From Legionella genomosp. 1 (GTDB lineage: Bacteria > Pseudomonadota > Gammaproteobacteria > Legionellales > Legionellaceae), in the NCBI GenBank assembly GCA_945865355.1, contig CAMBDN010000034.1, positions 1-15,750 of the forward strand: a DNA stretch of 15,750 nt. The letters are read 5' to 3'. Below, piece after piece: positions 14,332 through 15,750 of the stretch. The position numbers and the translations under genes are program-made. The first letter of the stretch is position 1. Each line of letters opens with the position of its first letter. The notes under the pieces are model-generated. The model was not told where the DNA came from. It did not search any database and was given only the letters and a program-made list of their open reading frames with translations.

Positions 14332-15750
14332 ATGACACAGGGCCAACAAAATAATACGACTGGACATCACTATATAGATGGACATTGGATAAAGGGACTT
14401 GGAAGTCCCCTCACGTCGATAAATCCGGCCGATGGAAACCGCGTGTGGCAGGGAACCCATGCTACTGAAGAAGAGGTTGTCGCTGCCTATGAGGCAGCAC
14501 AACAATCGTTGGTTAAATGGGCGACGCTTGATTTTTCAACCCGTGCTAATTATTTGCAAAAATTTAGCAATCAGGTTGAACAACGCCGGCAAGAACTCAC
14601 ACAATTGATAGCTGATGAAGCAGGAAAACCATTATGGGAAGCCGCAACAGAGATCAGTGCCGTCATTGCTAAAGTGGAGCTTTCCATCCGCGCCCACCAA
14701 GAACGTCGATCAGAGCATCAGCAAAGCACTACGGACGCCACTAGCCATCTTCGCTATAAGCCACATGGCGTTGTAGCCGTACTAGGTCCATTTAATTTCC
14801 CTGCACACTTAAGCAATGGACACATTGTACCCGCACTACTCGCCGGAAATACTGTTGTGTATAAACCCAGTGAGCTAACGCCTGCGGTAGCTGAATTGAT
14901 GATGCAATGTTGGCACGAAAGTGGCCTTCCAGCCGGTGTTCTTAATTGTGTTCAAGGTGGTGCTGAATGCGCTAAGTTGTTACTAAAACAAGATATACAA
15001 GGCGTCTATTTCACAGGAAGCTACCGTACAGGCCAACAAATCAACCAGTTCTTTAGCGATAGACCGGAGATTATTCTAGCCTTAGAAATGGGTGGAAATA
15101 ATCCATTAATTATTGACACTGTAAAAAATATACCTGCTGCCGTATACCATACCCTACTTTCATCCTTCATCACTGCAGGACAACGCTGCACCTGTGCAAG
15201 ACGTTTGTTCATTGCGGATACTGTTGTTGGTGATCTATTCCTTGAACAATTCATTGCAGCAAGCAAAAAATTGCGGGTTAGCAAATACGATAGCATTCCA
15301 GAACCTTTTATGGGACCGGTAATCAGCCATGACCACGCTCTATCTCATTTAGAAGCTCAACAATCATTGCAAAAAATGGGTGGTCATTCATTGCTAGCTA
15401 TGTCATTGCTTGTGGACAATACTGGCTTACTGACACCTGGGATTATTGACATGACGCATGCCAATCACCCAACGGATGAGGAAATTTTCGCACCGTTTGT
15501 ACAAGTCTACCGTTATCATCAATTTGAACAGGCACTAACGCTAGCAAATCAAACACGTTATGGTTTGGCGGCCGGCTTATTAAGCGATGATCCGCAACGC
15601 TACGAACGGTTTTATCACACGATCCGGGCTGGCTTGATTAACTGGAACAGACCAACCACCGGAGCCGCAGGGAACCTCCCTTTTGGTGGCGTTGGTCGTA
15701 GCGGTAATCACAGACCGAGTGCCTATTTCGCAGCTGATTATTGCAATTAT
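14332..15750 (+). CDS. astD: N-succinylglutamate 5-semialdehyde dehydrogenase, cut by the window edge
   Basis: AstD oxidises N-succinylglutamate semialdehyde to N-succinylglutamate with NAD, the fourth step of the arginine succinyltransferase pathway. The frame runs from ATG 14332 (AAAGGA with 5 nt spacing) to the window end without a stop, giving 473 residues. E. coli AstD has 492, so about 20 residues are missing because the window ends. Aldehyde dehydrogenase features are VLGPFNFPAHLSNGH (150-164), KPSELTP, YFTGS (226-230), the general-base Glu252 (ALEMGGNNPLII), catalytic Cys286 (TAGQRCTCARRL), EEIFAPFVQVY (383-393) and the AstD-like end FGGVGRSGNHRPSAYFAADYC. The EMGGNNP and QRCTCARR variants are typical of AstD. 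The remaining pathway genes (astB, and perhaps astE) may lie just downstream; astC is not in the window. Confidence 0.95.
   Translation, partial: MTQGQQNNTTGHHYIDGHWIKGLGSPLTSINPADGNRVWQGTHATEEEVVAAYEAAQQSLVKWATLDFSTRANYLQKFSNQVEQRRQELTQLIADEAGKPLWEAATEISAVIAKVELSIRAHQERRSEHQQSTTDATSHLRYKPHGVVAVLGPFNFPAHLSNGHIVPALLAGNTVVYKPSELTPAVAELMMQCWHESGLPAGVLNCVQGGAECAKLLLKQDIQGVYFTGSYRTGQQINQFFSDRPEIILALEMGGNNPLIIDTVKNIPAAVYHTLLSSFITAGQRCTCARRLFIADTVVGDLFLEQFIAASKKLRVSKYDSIPEPFMGPVISHDHALSHLEAQQSLQKMGGHSLLAMSLLVDNTGLLTPGIIDMTHANHPTDEEIFAPFVQVYRYHQFEQALTLANQTRYGLAAGLLSDDPQRYERFYHTIRAGLINWNRPTTGAAGNLPFGGVGRSGNHRPSAYFAADYCNY

Noticed and set aside
15021..15296. Minus-strand open frame of 91 codons within astD
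   Set aside because: It is the antisense of the catalytic core of AstD, which is clearly coding on the plus strand.
1..15750. CRISPR array, tRNA genes, insertion sequences, prophage or toxin-antitoxin pair
   Set aside because: No regularly spaced direct repeats, tRNA-like cloverleaf, transposase or integrase motif, or paired small toxin-like genes were found on reading both strands.

Overview
This window looks like a chromosomal segment of a gammaproteobacterium, most likely from the Legionellales (Legionella or a close relative). The base composition is moderately AT-rich. AcnA, UbiG, AstA and AstD resemble gammaproteobacterial proteins. A single-domain 'minimal' ProQ protein, a short PutA without a DNA-binding domain, and a metabolism built on amino acids all fit that group. 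The assignment is by recognition only and is not proven. I see no phage, transposase, CRISPR array, rRNA or tRNA.

Layout. Positions 230-4397 (+) carry aconitase A and a GadC-like amino acid permease with a GTG start. The permease gene is bracketed by two inverted copies of a short CCCCCTTT/AAAGGGGG palindrome. Positions 4550-7699 (-) carry putA, interrupted by one in-frame TGA at codon 639 that falls at the start of the P5C dehydrogenase half. About 590 bp of AT-rich non-coding DNA follow. This stretch ends in a good promoter for an exported L,D-transpeptidase-like protein (8292-8969, +), which closes with a strong intrinsic terminator. A second non-coding stretch (9019-9497) precedes a minimal ProQ/FinO RNA chaperone gene and a HAD phosphatase gene (9498-10496, +). 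These converge, with only 8 bp between, on a two-gene minus-strand operon (10505-11916) of a divergent uracil-DNA-glycosylase-fold protein and ubiG. Positions 12056-15750 (+) hold an arginine catabolic operon: an M20 carboxypeptidase-like metallohydrolase, astA and astD. The last is cut by the window edge.

How it fits together. Most of the window serves use of amino acids as carbon source. Arginine is succinylated and carried toward glutamate by the Ast enzymes, proline would be oxidised to glutamate by PutA, the permease probably moves amino acids, and aconitase works in the TCA cycle that receives the products. UbiG makes the quinone that PutA and respiration reduce.

The points most worth a second look are the single clean stop in an otherwise intact putA, the M20 hydrolase at the head of the ast operon (possibly a non-homologous desuccinylase), the loss of the catalytic Asp in the UDG-like protein, and the possible small RNA or small protein in the gap between the transpeptidase and proQ genes. 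I did not find a clear, wholly new system.
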